Shown: positions 16,452 through 25,419 of the stretch, in pieces | Layout of the letters: the number at the start of each line of letters is the position of its first letter | Numbering within the stretch: the stretch's first letter is position 1 | Program-made: the position numbers and the translations under genes | Notes under the pieces: model-generated | The model's input: the letters and a program-made list of their open reading frames with translations, nothing else | What the model was told of the DNA's origin: nothing | Database searches by the model: none | Assembly: GCA_002336815.1 (NCBI GenBank) | Contig: DDEU01000011.1 | Location: 2,783 to 33,416 of the forward strand | DNA: 30,634 bases | Direction: 5' to 3' | Source: Chitinophagaceae bacterium UBA1946 | GTDB taxonomy: Bacteria; Bacteroidota; Bacteroidia; Chitinophagales; Chitinophagaceae

Positions 16452-16847
16452 TTAGATTTTTTCCAACATTACGGCAGGCATGATGGTAAAAGATTTTGAA
16501 AAATTCTTTTTACCTGCTTTCACATTAAAATCAAGGTGCTGACCATCTCTTTTTTCGATCTTCAGGGTCTGAACCTTGTCTGAACTGATCACTGCAGAGT
16601 ACAATTCACCTTCAGCCTGGTCGCTTACTACAAGAGATACATTCCTGTTAGCGCCTTTTTTTACAGATACCTGGAAGTAAACGTAGTTGGCATCTTCACC
16701 GATGTAGTTTACTGACAGTAATTCTGCAGCTGGTTCTTCATACACTGCATTTACAGTTGCATTTTTAACTGTGGTGGTGGCAAAACTGTTGCCTGCAAAT
16801 AACACGATCGCTGAAAGTGCTACTGCGATGTTCTTAATCTTTGTCAT
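16452..16847 (-). CDS. Small exported protein of unknown function
   Basis: A 131-residue protein with a clear signal peptide (MTKIKNIAVALSAIVLFAGNSFA). The mature part of about 108 residues is predicted to be one beta-sandwich-like domain (LLSVNYIGEDANYVYFQVSVKKG, then VSLVVSDQAEGELYSAVI). It has no cysteine and no lipobox. No family was recognised. It stands alone, with a long gene-free region upstream and a perfect TATCTTTG element 230 bases before the start, so a long leader is possible. The ATG at 16847 directly precedes the signal peptide. Confidence 0.75.
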   Translation of the reverse strand: MTKIKNIAVALSAIVLFAGNSFATTTVKNATVNAVYEEPAAELLSVNYIGEDANYVYFQVSVKKGANRNVSLVVSDQAEGELYSAVISSDKVQTLKIEKRDGQHLDFNVKAGKKNFSKSFTIMPAVMLEKI

Positions 16848-17284
16848 AGTGTTTCGTTTTATTTTTAATTATTAACAAATACTTATTAGTATAACTGCCA
16901 ATGCAGCTACTCTTCATACAGCGGTAAAATTGTGTTGCAAACGTTAGGGTCAAACGAAGGCCTTGGTTGCCTTTTCCTGACTTGATAAAGTGCCAGTATT
17001 ATTTTTTTAACTGTTTCACTTTTTTACTGAGATTAATCTTGTACTTCGACGGATTAATTTTTTTCAGATTGATAACGCAAAGATAGCTGGCGTATTTTTA
17101 TGACTGCACCCAACTTTTAAGCGCTTTATTTATTGTAAATATGGCATTGATCCTATGAAATCCTTTGTGGATAGGCTTTTCACAGATCTACTTTAATGAT
17201 GCCCAACTGAATTGCAGGGTTTGCCTGTGTGGAGATTCACTACTTAAAAATGACATTCCTTAATATTATTTTAACATTAGGAAT
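16848..17284. other. Gene-free region with a possible long leader
   Basis: No convincing ORF or RNA gene is seen. The stretch is AT-rich. On the minus strand it carries a perfect -7 element at 17085-17078 and, nearer the gene, weaker AT-rich promoter-like sequence around 16878-16890. It lies between the icmF terminator and the small exported protein gene, and probably holds the promoter and 5' leader of the latter. Confidence 0.5.
17078..17085 (-). promoter_or_regulatory. -7 promoter element upstream of the small exported protein gene
   Basis: TATCTTTG on the minus strand is a perfect TAnnTTTG. If active, it would give a leader of about 225 bases before the ATG at 16847. Confidence 0.4.
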
Positions 17285-17329
17285 AAAAAAATACCTGTGT
17301 TATTGAAGCGATTAAACTCAAAACACAGG
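17285..17329 (-). terminator. Rho-independent terminator of icmF
   Basis: On the minus strand, an 8-bp stem (17329-17322 with 17301-17294, cctgtgtt/aacacagg) is extended by a 4-bp inner stem (tcaa/ttga) across a bulged base. It is followed by TATTTTTTT (17293-17285). It lies 56 bases past the icmF stop. Confidence 0.8.
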
Positions 17330-17384
17330 CAGTTTTAGAAATGAACCGCAGCTGGTTCAATAAAAATATTTTCTTAAAAGATAA

Positions 17385-20300
17385 TTACATACTTCTCCTG
17401 TATTGGCCACCTACGGAATACAAAGCATTGGTGATTTGCCCCAGCGAACAATATTTCACTGTCTCCATCAATTCTTCAAACAGGTTACCATTATTAATAG
17501 CCACCTGTTGTAATTGTTTGAGCATCGCAGCAGATCTGTCCGCATGTCTTTCCTGGAATGCCAGCAGGGTCCTGATCTGGTTTTCTTTTTCTTCTGTAGT
17601 GCTCCTGATCACTTCTGTTGGTAAAATTGTGGGAGAACCATTTTTACTCAGGAAAGTATTTACACCAACAATAGGATATTCGCCGGTGTGTTTGAGCGTT
17701 TCATAAAACAGGCTTTCTTCCTGGATCTTATTGCGCTGGTACATCCTTTCCATTGCGCCGAGCACACCACCACGTTCTGTAATGCGGTGAAATTCGTTCA
17801 GTACGGCTTCTTCCACCAGGTCAGTTAGTTCCTCAATTAGAAACGATCCCTGGTTAGGATTCTCATTTTTTGCCGTACCCAGTTCCCTGTTAATGATCAA
17901 CTGGATGGCCATTGCTCTTCTTACGCTTTCTTCTGTTGGTGTTGTGATCGCTTCATCGTAAGCGTTAGTATGCAAACTGTTGCAGTTATCGTAAATAGCA
18001 TACAGGGCCTGCAGCGTCGTCCTGATATCATTAAAATCTATCTCCTGCGCATGAAGACTTCGTCCGCTGGTTTGTATATGATATTTCAGTTTTTGAGAAC
18101 GGTCGTTGCCCCTGTATTTGTACTTCATGGCTTTTGCCCATATCCGCCTGGCAACACGACCGATCACGCTGTACTCAGGATCCATCCCGTTGCTGAAGAA
18201 AAAGGAAAGGTTGGGCGCAAAATCATCAATGTGCATACCACGGCTCAAATAGTATTCAACATACGTAAACCCATTGGATAAAGTAAATGCCAGTTGTGTG
18301 ATAGGATTAGCACCAGCTTCAGCAATATGATAACCGCTGATGCTCACACTGTAAAAATTCTGTACCCGGTTGCTGATAAAATACTCCTGCACATCTCCCA
18401 TCAGCTTCAAAGCAAACTCGGTAGAAAAGATGCAGGTATTTTGTGCCTGGTCTTCTTTTAAAATATCTGCCTGCACCGTACCACGAACTGTTGACAAAGC
18501 TTTCGCTTTTATTTTTTCATATACATCAGCCGGCAATACATCTTTACCGCTCAACCCAAGTAAGCGCAATCCTAAACCGTCGTTTCCTTCCGGTAATAGT
18601 CCTTCGAAATTTCCTTTTACAGGAGTAACCGGTTTACCATCTGTTCCAATATATTTTGGCAATGATGCGATATCATATTTGCCTTCGACCATCTTATTCA
18701 CTTCGTCCGACAGGTTATGCTCAATGATGTATTTTTCACATTGCTGATCGATAGCAGCATTCATAAAAAATGCCAGCAACATCGGCGCCGGCCCATTGAT
18801 CGTCATGCTCACAGATGTTTTGGGATCGCAAAGATCAAAACCACTGTACAATTTTTTTGCATCATCCACGCTTGCAATGCTTACACCACTGTTACCAACT
18901 TTACCATAGATATCAGGGCGGTGACCGGGATCTTCGCCATACAACGTTACGCTGTCAAATGCAGTGCTGAGCCGCTTTGCGGGCTGACCTACACTAACAT
19001 AATGAAAGCGGCGATTGGTTCTTTCTGGCCCACCCTCGCCTGCAAACATCCTCGTAGGATCTTCTCCTTCCCTCTTCAATGGAAATACACCGGCCGTGTA
19101 TGGAAACTCGCCCGGCACATTTTCCTGCAACTGCCATTTTAAGATATCGCCCCAATCTTTATATTTTGGCAATATCACTTTAGAGAGCTGCGTACCCGAT
19201 AAACTTTTATACCTGAGCGGTTGCCGGATGATCTTATCACGTACCGTAAACTCGTAGAATTCTTTTTTATAACGCTCCTGGACCGCCGGCCAGTTGTTGA
19301 TCAACTCAATATTTTCTGTACTGATCTTTTTGAGCAAATTCTTTTCTGTTTCGCCGATATAGACTGCTGCATCCGGCAATAATTTTTTTACACCATTCAA
19401 TTGGTAGTATTGCGAAGCCAGTAAGGATTGCTCTTCTACCCATTTATTGTATTCCGTATTGCTTTCTGCTATTTCAGCCAAATAACGCACCCGTTTGGGA
19501 GGAATGATGGTTGACTGGCTGGCAGTATCTTTTACATGTGCATGATGTTCTATTTCGCCTTGAAATTTTACGCCGCATTTTTCTGCGATTGTTTCCATCA
19601 GGCGTTCAAACAATTCATTCACGCCGGTATCATTGAACTGTGCTGCAATGGTACCCACTACTGGCAACTGCTCATCGGTTGCATTCCATAAACCATGGTT
19701 TCGTTTGTATTGTTTGCGCACATCATGCAATGCATCCAGTGCGCCGGCCTTATCAAACTTGTTTACACAAACCACGTCTGCATAGTCAAGCATGTTTATT
19801 TTTTCCAGTTGCGATGCGGCGCCATATTCAGGCGTCATTACATACATGCTTACATCTACATAATCCAAAATAGATGCATCGCTCTGGCCAACACCTGCAC
19901 TTTCTAAAATAATGAAATCGTATGCTGCTGCTTTGCAGATATCAATGGCTTCCTGTACATATTCACTCAATGCCTTATCGCTTTCTCTTGTCGCAAGGCT
20001 CCGCATATATGCCCTTGGAGAGGAGATAGAATTCATCCTGATCCTGTCGCCCAGCAAAGCGCCACCCGTTTTTTTCTTGGAAGGATCCACAGAAATAACA
20101 GCGATGGTTTTATCCGTATAGTTGTTCAAAAAGCGGCGCACAATTTCATCCGTTACAGATGACTTACCAGCGCCGCCCGTTCCGGTGATACCAAGAACAG
20201 GAGCCGGGCTGGCCGTTGTTTGTTGATCGTTGGCCGCAATTAAAATCCCATTCTCCACATTGGTTATTTGCCTTGCAATTTTACGTACATCTTTTACTTC

Positions 20301-20768
20301 ACCCAATGTCATGGCAGTTTTGTATTCACCATTGCCGTTTAAGGGGAAATCGCAGGAAAAGATTACATCTTCAATCATTCCTTCCAATCCCATTTGCCTG
20401 CCATCGTCCGGGCTGTAAATCCTTGTAATACCATATTGGTGCAACTCTTCAATTTCACTGGGCAATATGGTTCCGCCACCGCCGCCAAATATTTTGATAT
20501 GCCCGCAACCATTCTGATCCAGCAGGTCTTTCATGTATTTAAAAAACTCCACATGCCCGCCCTGGTAACTCGTAATGGCAATGCCCTGTACATCTTCTTC
20601 AATGGCACACTCCACTATTTCATGTACACTGCGGTTATGACCCAGGTGAATGATCTCTGCACCTTTGCTTTGCATGATGCGCCGCATGATATTGATCGCT
20701 GCATCATGCCCGTCAAATAAACTGGCAGCCGTTACGATCCTTACTTTATTCTGTAATGTGAAACTCAT
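17385..20768 (-). CDS. icmF: Fused isobutyryl-CoA mutase IcmF
   Basis: A 1127-residue cobalamin enzyme that interconverts isobutyryl-CoA and n-butyryl-CoA (some relatives also take pivalyl/isovaleryl-CoA), with its own G-protein chaperone built in. Domain order: B12-binding domain with DGHDAAI (D19, H21, the cobalt ligand), SYQGGH and GGGGGT; a MeaB-like GTPase with P-loop GTGGAGKSS (K202) and NKFD; then the mutase TIM barrel from about residue 540. The two substrate-pocket positions that are Tyr and Arg in methylmalonyl-CoA mutase read Phe562 (AGVFPLK) and Gln776 (QAQNTC), the IcmF signature. The start is ATG 20768; a longer frame from TTG 20834 adds 22 residues that do not look like the family. 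It has its own promoter and terminator and seems to be a single-gene unit. Confidence 0.93.
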   Translation of the reverse strand: MSFTLQNKVRIVTAASLFDGHDAAINIMRRIMQSKGAEIIHLGHNRSVHEIVECAIEEDVQGIAITSYQGGHVEFFKYMKDLLDQNGCGHIKIFGGGGGTILPSEIEELHQYGITRIYSPDDGRQMGLEGMIEDVIFSCDFPLNGNGEYKTAMTLGEVKDVRKIARQITNVENGILIAANDQQTTASPAPVLGITGTGGAGKSSVTDEIVRRFLNNYTDKTIAVISVDPSKKKTGGALLGDRIRMNSISSPRAYMRSLATRESDKALSEYVQEAIDICKAAAYDFIILESAGVGQSDASILDYVDVSMYVMTPEYGAASQLEKINMLDYADVVCVNKFDKAGALDALHDVRKQYKRNHGLWNATDEQLPVVGTIAAQFNDTGVNELFERLMETIAEKCGVKFQGEIEHHAHVKDTASQSTIIPPKRVRYLAEIAESNTEYNKWVEEQSLLASQYYQLNGVKKLLPDAAVYIGETEKNLLKKISTENIELINNWPAVQERYKKEFYEFTVRDKIIRQPLRYKSLSGTQLSKVILPKYKDWGDILKWQLQENVPGEFPYTAGVFPLKREGEDPTRMFAGEGGPERTNRRFHYVSVGQPAKRLSTAFDSVTLYGEDPGHRPDIYGKVGNSGVSIASVDDAKKLYSGFDLCDPKTSVSMTINGPAPMLLAFFMNAAIDQQCEKYIIEHNLSDEVNKMVEGKYDIASLPKYIGTDGKPVTPVKGNFEGLLPEGNDGLGLRLLGLSGKDVLPADVYEKIKAKALSTVRGTVQADILKEDQAQNTCIFSTEFALKLMGDVQEYFISNRVQNFYSVSISGYHIAEAGANPITQLAFTLSNGFTYVEYYLSRGMHIDDFAPNLSFFFSNGMDPEYSVIGRVARRIWAKAMKYKYRGNDRSQKLKYHIQTSGRSLHAQEIDFNDIRTTLQALYAIYDNCNSLHTNAYDEAITTPTEESVRRAMAIQLIINRELGTAKNENPNQGSFLIEELTDLVEEAVLNEFHRITERGGVLGAMERMYQRNKIQEESLFYETLKHTGEYPIVGVNTFLSKNGSPTILPTEVIRSTTEEKENQIRTLLAFQERHADRSAAMLKQLQQVAINNGNLFEELMETVKYCSLGQITNALYSVGGQYRRSM

Positions 20769-20854
20769 ACAAGATTTTTTTGTAGCAACGATACATTGCG
20801 GCAACGGGATCGCTGCAGCAACGCCGTTAAGCAAACATGAACAAACAATCGCAG

Positions 20855-20862
20855 CAAAAATA
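20855..20862 (-). promoter_or_regulatory. -7 promoter element of icmF
   Basis: TATTTTTG on the minus strand is a perfect TAnnTTTG in the gap after the upstream lipoprotein gene, giving a leader of roughly 80 bases to the ATG at 20768. A second near match, CATGTTTG, lies at about 20840-20833. Confidence 0.45.
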
Positions 20863-20881
20863 CAATGAGCGGTGCAATATG

Positions 20882-21751
20882 TTAACGTTTGTTAGTTTTT
20901 TGCCCGGTTTTTTTCCTGTCGAAAAGTTTAGGGAGGTCCAGCACCACCCCGGCAGAGAAATTGAATGTGCGGTAGTCAACAAAACGCTTACTCATTAAAA
21001 ATGCCATGCCGAGTTGTAACTCCACCTTCAGGCCCGGGACCTTCTTCAACCCAAATGCATTGATAAATGCGGGTTCCCAAAATATCCCGGTATTTTTATC
21101 AAGATCGGCCAGTTGATAGTTTTTTACTTCTTCTGTTGAATAGTCAGTTTTTACATTCCGGAAATACAATACGCTTACCCTGGATGAAAAAGAGGACACG
21201 AAAACATCCTCATACCAAAATTGCAACGCAGGCTGAATGTACAACCTGGTAACATTCATCTTGAGAAAATGATCATTGCCCACACTGCCGGTTATATAGT
21301 GATCCGTAAAAGAGGAATTGCCAATACTTACGCCGCCGAATACCTGGAACATAGACTGGCCCCGCCTGCCTAAAGGAGTATAATAGCCGATCCCCAGTTC
21401 AGTACCAGTTCTTGTGTAATTGATGATACTGGTATCGGCCCTGTTCATATTGTAGTCAGCATAATTTTTTTCCCAACGCTTTGAATAGGCTGCCTGCACC
21501 GCTACATGATCAGAAATGGAATAAGCACCCTGTATGTCAAGTCCGCGGCCACTGTTAAGCTTCCCGACTGTATTGATCTTTTTAGTGTCGCTCAGGTTGG
21601 TTGAATAATAACCGGCCAGTTTGCTATCGCCTTTTTGCGTAAGCAAAGGAACATTGTGTGCAACAGGACTGTAGACGTACCGGGGCGAATAACAGGAAAA
21701 GAAAAAAACTGGTATGCACAATGCTGTTATGTAAAACACGGGCCGTTTCAT
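20882..21751 (-). CDS. Predicted lipoprotein, possibly an outer-membrane barrel
   Basis: A 289-residue protein with a hydrophobic leader ending FFFSC, so Cys20 is the probable lipidation site. The mature part alternates short beta strands with aromatic ends (VAVQAAYSKRWEKN; GTELGIGYYTPLG; SMFQVFGGVSIGNSSF; VELQLGMAFLMS; FNFSAGVVLDL). This resembles an outer-membrane beta barrel of about ten to twelve strands. No family name can be given. Its ATG overlaps the rsmA stop (ATGA, four-base overlap), so the two are translated from one message and are probably coupled, although their functions look unrelated. Confidence 0.78.
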   Translation of the reverse strand: MKRPVFYITALCIPVFFFSCYSPRYVYSPVAHNVPLLTQKGDSKLAGYYSTNLSDTKKINTVGKLNSGRGLDIQGAYSISDHVAVQAAYSKRWEKNYADYNMNRADTSIINYTRTGTELGIGYYTPLGRRGQSMFQVFGGVSIGNSSFTDHYITGSVGNDHFLKMNVTRLYIQPALQFWYEDVFVSSFSSRVSVLYFRNVKTDYSTEEVKNYQLADLDKNTGIFWEPAFINAFGLKKVPGLKVELQLGMAFLMSKRFVDYRTFNFSAGVVLDLPKLFDRKKTGQKTNKR

Positions 21752-22503
21752 TGTCCGTTCATTTTAAAAGTGAGGGCAGCAAAATCATCTACACTCAATG
21801 CTTCTGCTCTTTTATTAAAGATAGCATCCTGTAATATTTCAGGCGTAAACAATCCTTTCACCGCATTGCGAAGTGTTTTCCTGCGCTGGTTAAAGGCTGT
21901 TTTTACCAGCATGGTAAACGCTTTATCACTGCTTACCTTCAGCACATCCTTTCTTCTCCGCAGTCTTATTACTCCACTCTGCACTTTGGGCGGCGGGTTA
22001 AAACACTGGTTACCCACATCAAACAAATATTCTACTTCATAAAACGCCTGTACCAGCAAACTCAATACACCATACACTTTACTGCCTTCTTTGCTGGCCG
22101 CTCTTTCTGCCACTTCTTTTTGAAACATGCCGATCGCCACAGGTACCTGGTCTTTCCAATCCAGAATCTTGAATAATATCTGCGTAGAAATATTGTAAGG
22201 GAAGTTGCCGATCACCGTAAAGGGTTCATCAAAGGGAGGCTCAATATCTAAAAAACTTTTTGCGATGATCTTATCCTGCAACACCGGGTAGGTATGTTTC
22301 AGGTACACGATTTTATCATCATCCAGTTCTACAGCTTTAAAATGCACGCCCGGGACCTGGATGAGCTTTTTGGTGAGGGCGCCTCCACCGGGGCCTACTT
22401 CAAGCAGGTTGGTAAAAGGATCTTTGTTCAATTCATCAACGATTCGCTGAATAATGCTTTCATCCTTTAAGAAATGCTGCCCGAGAGATTTTTTTAATTG
22501 CAT
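21748..22503 (-). CDS. rsmA: 16S rRNA adenine dimethyltransferase RsmA (KsgA)
   Basis: The SAM-dependent enzyme that dimethylates the two adjacent adenines in helix 45 of 16S rRNA during small-subunit assembly. Visible are the start block LKKSLGQHFLKD (residues 3-14), SAM motif I LEVGPGGGALT (34-44), the acidic VELDDD and the catalytic NFPY (100-103), followed by the C-terminal helical domain with QRRKTLRN. At 251 residues from ATG 22503 the length is normal for the family in Bacteroidota. A longer frame to 22602 adds 33 residues with a membrane-like stretch that the family lacks, so it is rejected. The stop overlaps the lipoprotein start. Confidence 0.95.
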   Translation of the reverse strand: MQLKKSLGQHFLKDESIIQRIVDELNKDPFTNLLEVGPGGGALTKKLIQVPGVHFKAVELDDDKIVYLKHTYPVLQDKIIAKSFLDIEPPFDEPFTVIGNFPYNISTQILFKILDWKDQVPVAIGMFQKEVAERAASKEGSKVYGVLSLLVQAFYEVEYLFDVGNQCFNPPPKVQSGVIRLRRRKDVLKVSSDKAFTMLVKTAFNQRRKTLRNAVKGLFTPEILQDAIFNKRAEALSVDDFAALTFKMNGQ

Positions 22504-22709
22504 ATAGAGTGGTGAAATTACAGTATTTACCATGAATAAGATGAGGACAAACATCAAAACGCAGCACAACAGGCGCCTGCTTCTCCCGCTGTTGTTATCC
22601 ACTGCACAAAAGCTGTTAAAAATGCCCGGAAAAACGACAACTCTGCAAATAAGGACAGCATCTCATATTTGTGAAACATTATCGTATTTTTACAGCCAAA
22701 CCTTTTGTT
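22504..22709. other. Divergent intergenic region between rsmA and pdxA
   Basis: 206 bases with no convincing gene. On the plus strand CATATTTG (22664-22671) is a 7/8 match to TAnnTTTG and would give pdxA a leader of about 35 bases. No good match is seen for rsmA. Confidence 0.4.
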
Positions 22710-23804
22710 ATGCATATTGAGAACAAACCTGTTATTGGCTTAACCTGTGGCGATGTGAACGGCATCGGCCTGGAGATCATCATTAAAACTGTGGGCGACA
22801 GCAGGCTGTTGGAAATATGCACCCCTGTTATTTTTGCCAACAACAAAGTGCTTAATTTTTACCGCAAGGCTTTGCCGGATATCAACTTTAATTTTACCAG
22901 CAGTAAGGACCTTGGCCGCATCAACCATAAACAGGTAAACCTTTGTAACTGCTGGGAAGAAGAGGTAGCCATTACGCCGGGCATCCTGAGCGATACCGGG
23001 GGCAAATATGCTGTAATGAGCCTGGTGGCTGCTGCACAGGCCTTAAAAGAAGGAAAGATCGACGGGTTGGTAACCGCCCCGATCCATAAAAAAAATACAC
23101 AATCAGAGCAGTTTAATTTTACCGGTCATACGCCTTATCTCAAAAATATTTTTGGAGCCAACGATGTAGTGATGTTTATGGTGGCAGAAAACATGAGGGT
23201 TGGATTGGTGACCGAACATGTACCGGTTAAAGACATTGCACAATATATCACCAAGGAAAGCATCATCAGCAAACTGAATATCATCAATAATTCATTGAAA
23301 AAAGATTTTGGTATTGATAAACCAAGGATCGCTGTTCTTGGATTAAACCCTCATGCCGGTGATGAAGGCCTGATCGGCAAAGAAGATGAAGCCATCATTC
23401 GCCCCGCCGTTAAAGAAGCCAAACAAAAAGACATTTTCTGTTTTGGCCCCTATTCGTCTGACGCATTTTTTGCGAGGGGGCAATATGAAAAATTTGATGC
23501 CGTATTGGCAATGTACCACGACCAGGGATTGATCCCCTTTAAATCACTGGCCATTGGTGAAGGTGTGAATTACACTGCCGGTATTGCAGGGGTGCGCACT
23601 TCCCCAGATCATGGAGTAGCATTTGATATTGCCGGAAAAGGCAAGGCTGACGAGGCTTCTTTCAGGGCGGCTATATTCAGCGCCGTAGATATCATCAACA
23701 GCCGCAGGGATTTTGCAGAGAACAGGAAAAACCCACTTAAAAAGATCAGTGCTGCTGTAGTAGCCAGGGCCGTGGATGAAAGGATCAGTGAATTGCCGGA
23801 GTAA
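22710..23804 (+). CDS. pdxA: 4-hydroxythreonine-4-phosphate dehydrogenase PdxA
   Basis: Oxidises 4-phosphohydroxy-L-threonine with NAD in the DXP-dependent route to pyridoxal 5'-phosphate (vitamin B6). The 364-residue product has the family's opening IGLTCGDVNGIGLEI. The three metal-binding histidines are present: H140 in FTGHTPYL, H215 in LNPHAGD and H270 in AMYHDQGLIP. GVRTSPDHGVAFDIAGKG closes the active site. The start is ATG 22710; GTG 22671 is in frame but is the last base of a promoter-like element. It converges on the LolA-like gene with 24 bases between the stops. Its partner pdxJ is not in the window. Confidence 0.95.
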   Translation: MHIENKPVIGLTCGDVNGIGLEIIIKTVGDSRLLEICTPVIFANNKVLNFYRKALPDINFNFTSSKDLGRINHKQVNLCNCWEEEVAITPGILSDTGGKYAVMSLVAAAQALKEGKIDGLVTAPIHKKNTQSEQFNFTGHTPYLKNIFGANDVVMFMVAENMRVGLVTEHVPVKDIAQYITKESIISKLNIINNSLKKDFGIDKPRIAVLGLNPHAGDEGLIGKEDEAIIRPAVKEAKQKDIFCFGPYSSDAFFARGQYEKFDAVLAMYHDQGLIPFKSLAIGEGVNYTAGIAGVRTSPDHGVAFDIAGKGKADEASFRAAIFSAVDIINSRRDFAENRKNPLKKISAAVVARAVDERISELPE

Positions 23805-23828
23805 ACGAACCTGCAATTGTGAGACAGC

Positions 23829-24509
23829 TCATTTGAATATACTGTCTGCTACACCTTTATTGATGGTATAATTGCTGAAGCTGATCTCCGCTTTACCATT
23901 TTTATTTTTCTGAGCTGGCTGGTTATTGCTGCCATCATCAAAATCGAACGTAACACCTTTGGGCAGCTTATAATCCTTGGTATTGAAAGTAAAAGTGAGC
24001 TTATCCGGGAGGCCGTAACCAATGTATTTTCCGTAGATCATTTCTAACTGGTAACTGCCGTTTTCCCTCGTAGTCGTTTTTGCTTTCAGAATTACAAGGC
24101 TGGCTTCATCGATGTATAAGGTAGACAATACTACATCCGCATTGTCATCCGTTGGCAATAACTTGATCACCCTTGTTTTTACTGAGCCAATATTGTCATA
24201 CCCTGCATCAATGGCCGTATACTGGCTGCCGCTTACAATGCTGTTGAGGTTAATGCTCACAGCGCCTTTGGGCACAAAGGATATCCCTTTTTCATTTTTT
24301 ATCCTCAGCAGGTTGGGTTTTTTAAAATAGATCTTCACCTGTGCTTCCGGTACCTTTAAAAAAGTAACATTGGTTTTCATGATGCCATCCGCTTCATAAT
24401 TATTCACCAGGTCGATCTTTGCTTTTACTTTTTTAATCAGCCCGTCTGCATCCTGCGCCTGCAGCGAAGCACCGCAAAAACCAAGGATAACTGCGATCAG
24501 TAATTTCAT
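23829..24509 (-). CDS. LolA-like periplasmic protein linked to an ABC exporter
   Basis: A 226-residue exported protein (signal peptide about 1-18, ending SLQAQ) that resembles the outer-membrane lipoprotein-sorting (LolA/LolB-like) fold. It has helix 1 DADGLIKKVKAKIDLVNNY, then strands ADGIMKTNVTF, AQVKIYFKKPNLLRIKN and a run of beta segments through LTFTFNTKDYKLP. Such proteins carry lipid-linked molecules across the periplasm. It is the last gene of an operon with an ABC ATPase and permease (16 bases after the permease stop), so a shared export or envelope role is inferred. It is not clearly the housekeeping LolA, which is usually not linked to this kind of exporter. Confidence 0.72.
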   Translation of the reverse strand: MKLLIAVILGFCGASLQAQDADGLIKKVKAKIDLVNNYEADGIMKTNVTFLKVPEAQVKIYFKKPNLLRIKNEKGISFVPKGAVSINLNSIVSGSQYTAIDAGYDNIGSVKTRVIKLLPTDDNADVVLSTLYIDEASLVILKAKTTTRENGSYQLEMIYGKYIGYGLPDKLTFTFNTKDYKLPKGVTFDFDDGSNNQPAQKNKNGKAEISFSNYTINKGVADSIFK

Positions 24510-24525
24510 GTGTACTTATTTTTTA

Positions 24526-25419
24526 TTACGATAAAATATCTTTTCTTCTGAACACCAGCACCGAAGCCCCCACGATCACTCCAATATGCGCCAGCAGTAT
24601 CAACAGGCTTTTCCGTATGGCCGGCCAATTTTCAAGACTGCCTTTGATGGTACTTCCATCTGGCCGGGTGCCGATATAAAAAAATCCTTTCCATCCTACC
24701 AGGTAAGAAGTAAAAAGAAAGGGCTTGATATTGCGGTCGATCACCGGCACATTGATGTTGGAAATAATGGTGCACACGATCACGATACAAACTGTTGCAA
24801 TGATGGGGCCTATTGAATTTTCCGCAAAGATGGAAAGCAGCAGTGATAAAGCTGCGATCACCGTTAAGGCAACCGTGGCATAAGCAAAAGCTGCATAGTA
24901 GCGCCACATTACATCATCCTGCGTAATGAGCATGATCTGTGAATCTTCTCCCTTTGTTCTGAACACCAGCATATCACCGGTTCCAAAAATTACAATACTC
25001 AGCAAGAGGGCCGTAACGGCCATCCACAGCAGCAGGAAAACCGTAAAGATGGTTGCTGCTGCAAACTTTACAATGATGAGCTGTGTGCGGCTCACCGGTT
25101 TCGAGAGTAGTAACCGCAGCGTACCCATATTGGCTTCGCCTGAAATGGAATCGGCGGCGATCAGTGCAACCAGTATCGGCACCTGTATCAGTAATGTGTT
25201 TAGTATGATGTAACACATGAAATAACCGTTAATGGCCTGCACCCGGTCGAAAGTAAATTCTTCTTTGGCACTCTGCATCATGAGGTCCATATAACTCTGC
25301 CCGTCTGCCTTAAATGCGAATTGAAAAATGGATACAATGGCCGCAATGGCGATAAATGCGATGTAGGTACGTGGACGTTTCGATATTTTAAATAACTCAA
25401 TTTGCAAAAGCCTCCACAT
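24526..25419 (-). CDS. ABC-2-type exporter permease
   Basis: A 297-residue integral membrane protein with about six hydrophobic segments. The first follows IELFKISKRPRTYIAFIAIAAI, the common opening of NatB/ABC-2 permeases. The GEANMGTLRLLLSKPVSRTQLIIVKF segment between membrane helices 2 and 3 is characteristic: these permeases carry the coupling region there. There is a large periplasmic loop around residues 145-170. It overlaps the upstream ATPase gene by 23 bases, so the two subunits are translated together. Substrate unknown. Confidence 0.87.
   Translation of the reverse strand: MWRLLQIELFKISKRPRTYIAFIAIAAIVSIFQFAFKADGQSYMDLMMQSAKEEFTFDRVQAINGYFMCYIILNTLLIQVPILVALIAADSISGEANMGTLRLLLSKPVSRTQLIIVKFAAATIFTVFLLLWMAVTALLLSIVIFGTGDMLVFRTKGEDSQIMLITQDDVMWRYYAAFAYATVALTVIAALSLLLSIFAENSIGPIIATVCIVIVCTIISNINVPVIDRNIKPFLFTSYLVGWKGFFYIGTRPDGSTIKGSLENWPAIRKSLLILLAHIGVIVGASVLVFRRKDILS

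Noticed and set aside
20769..20862. Possible cobalamin riboswitch ahead of the B12-dependent icmF
   Set aside because: The leader is only about 80 bases, too short for that RNA class, and the conserved B12-box was not seen; only short GC-rich complementarities such as GCTGCAGC are present.
22504..22602. N-terminal extension of RsmA with a membrane-like segment
   Set aside because: The family begins at LKKSLGQHFLKD, which follows the ATG at 22503; the extension has no counterpart in the family.
22532..22720. 62-codon plus-strand frame between rsmA and pdxA
   Set aside because: It runs through the pdxA promoter region and overlaps the pdxA start in another frame; composition is not protein-like.
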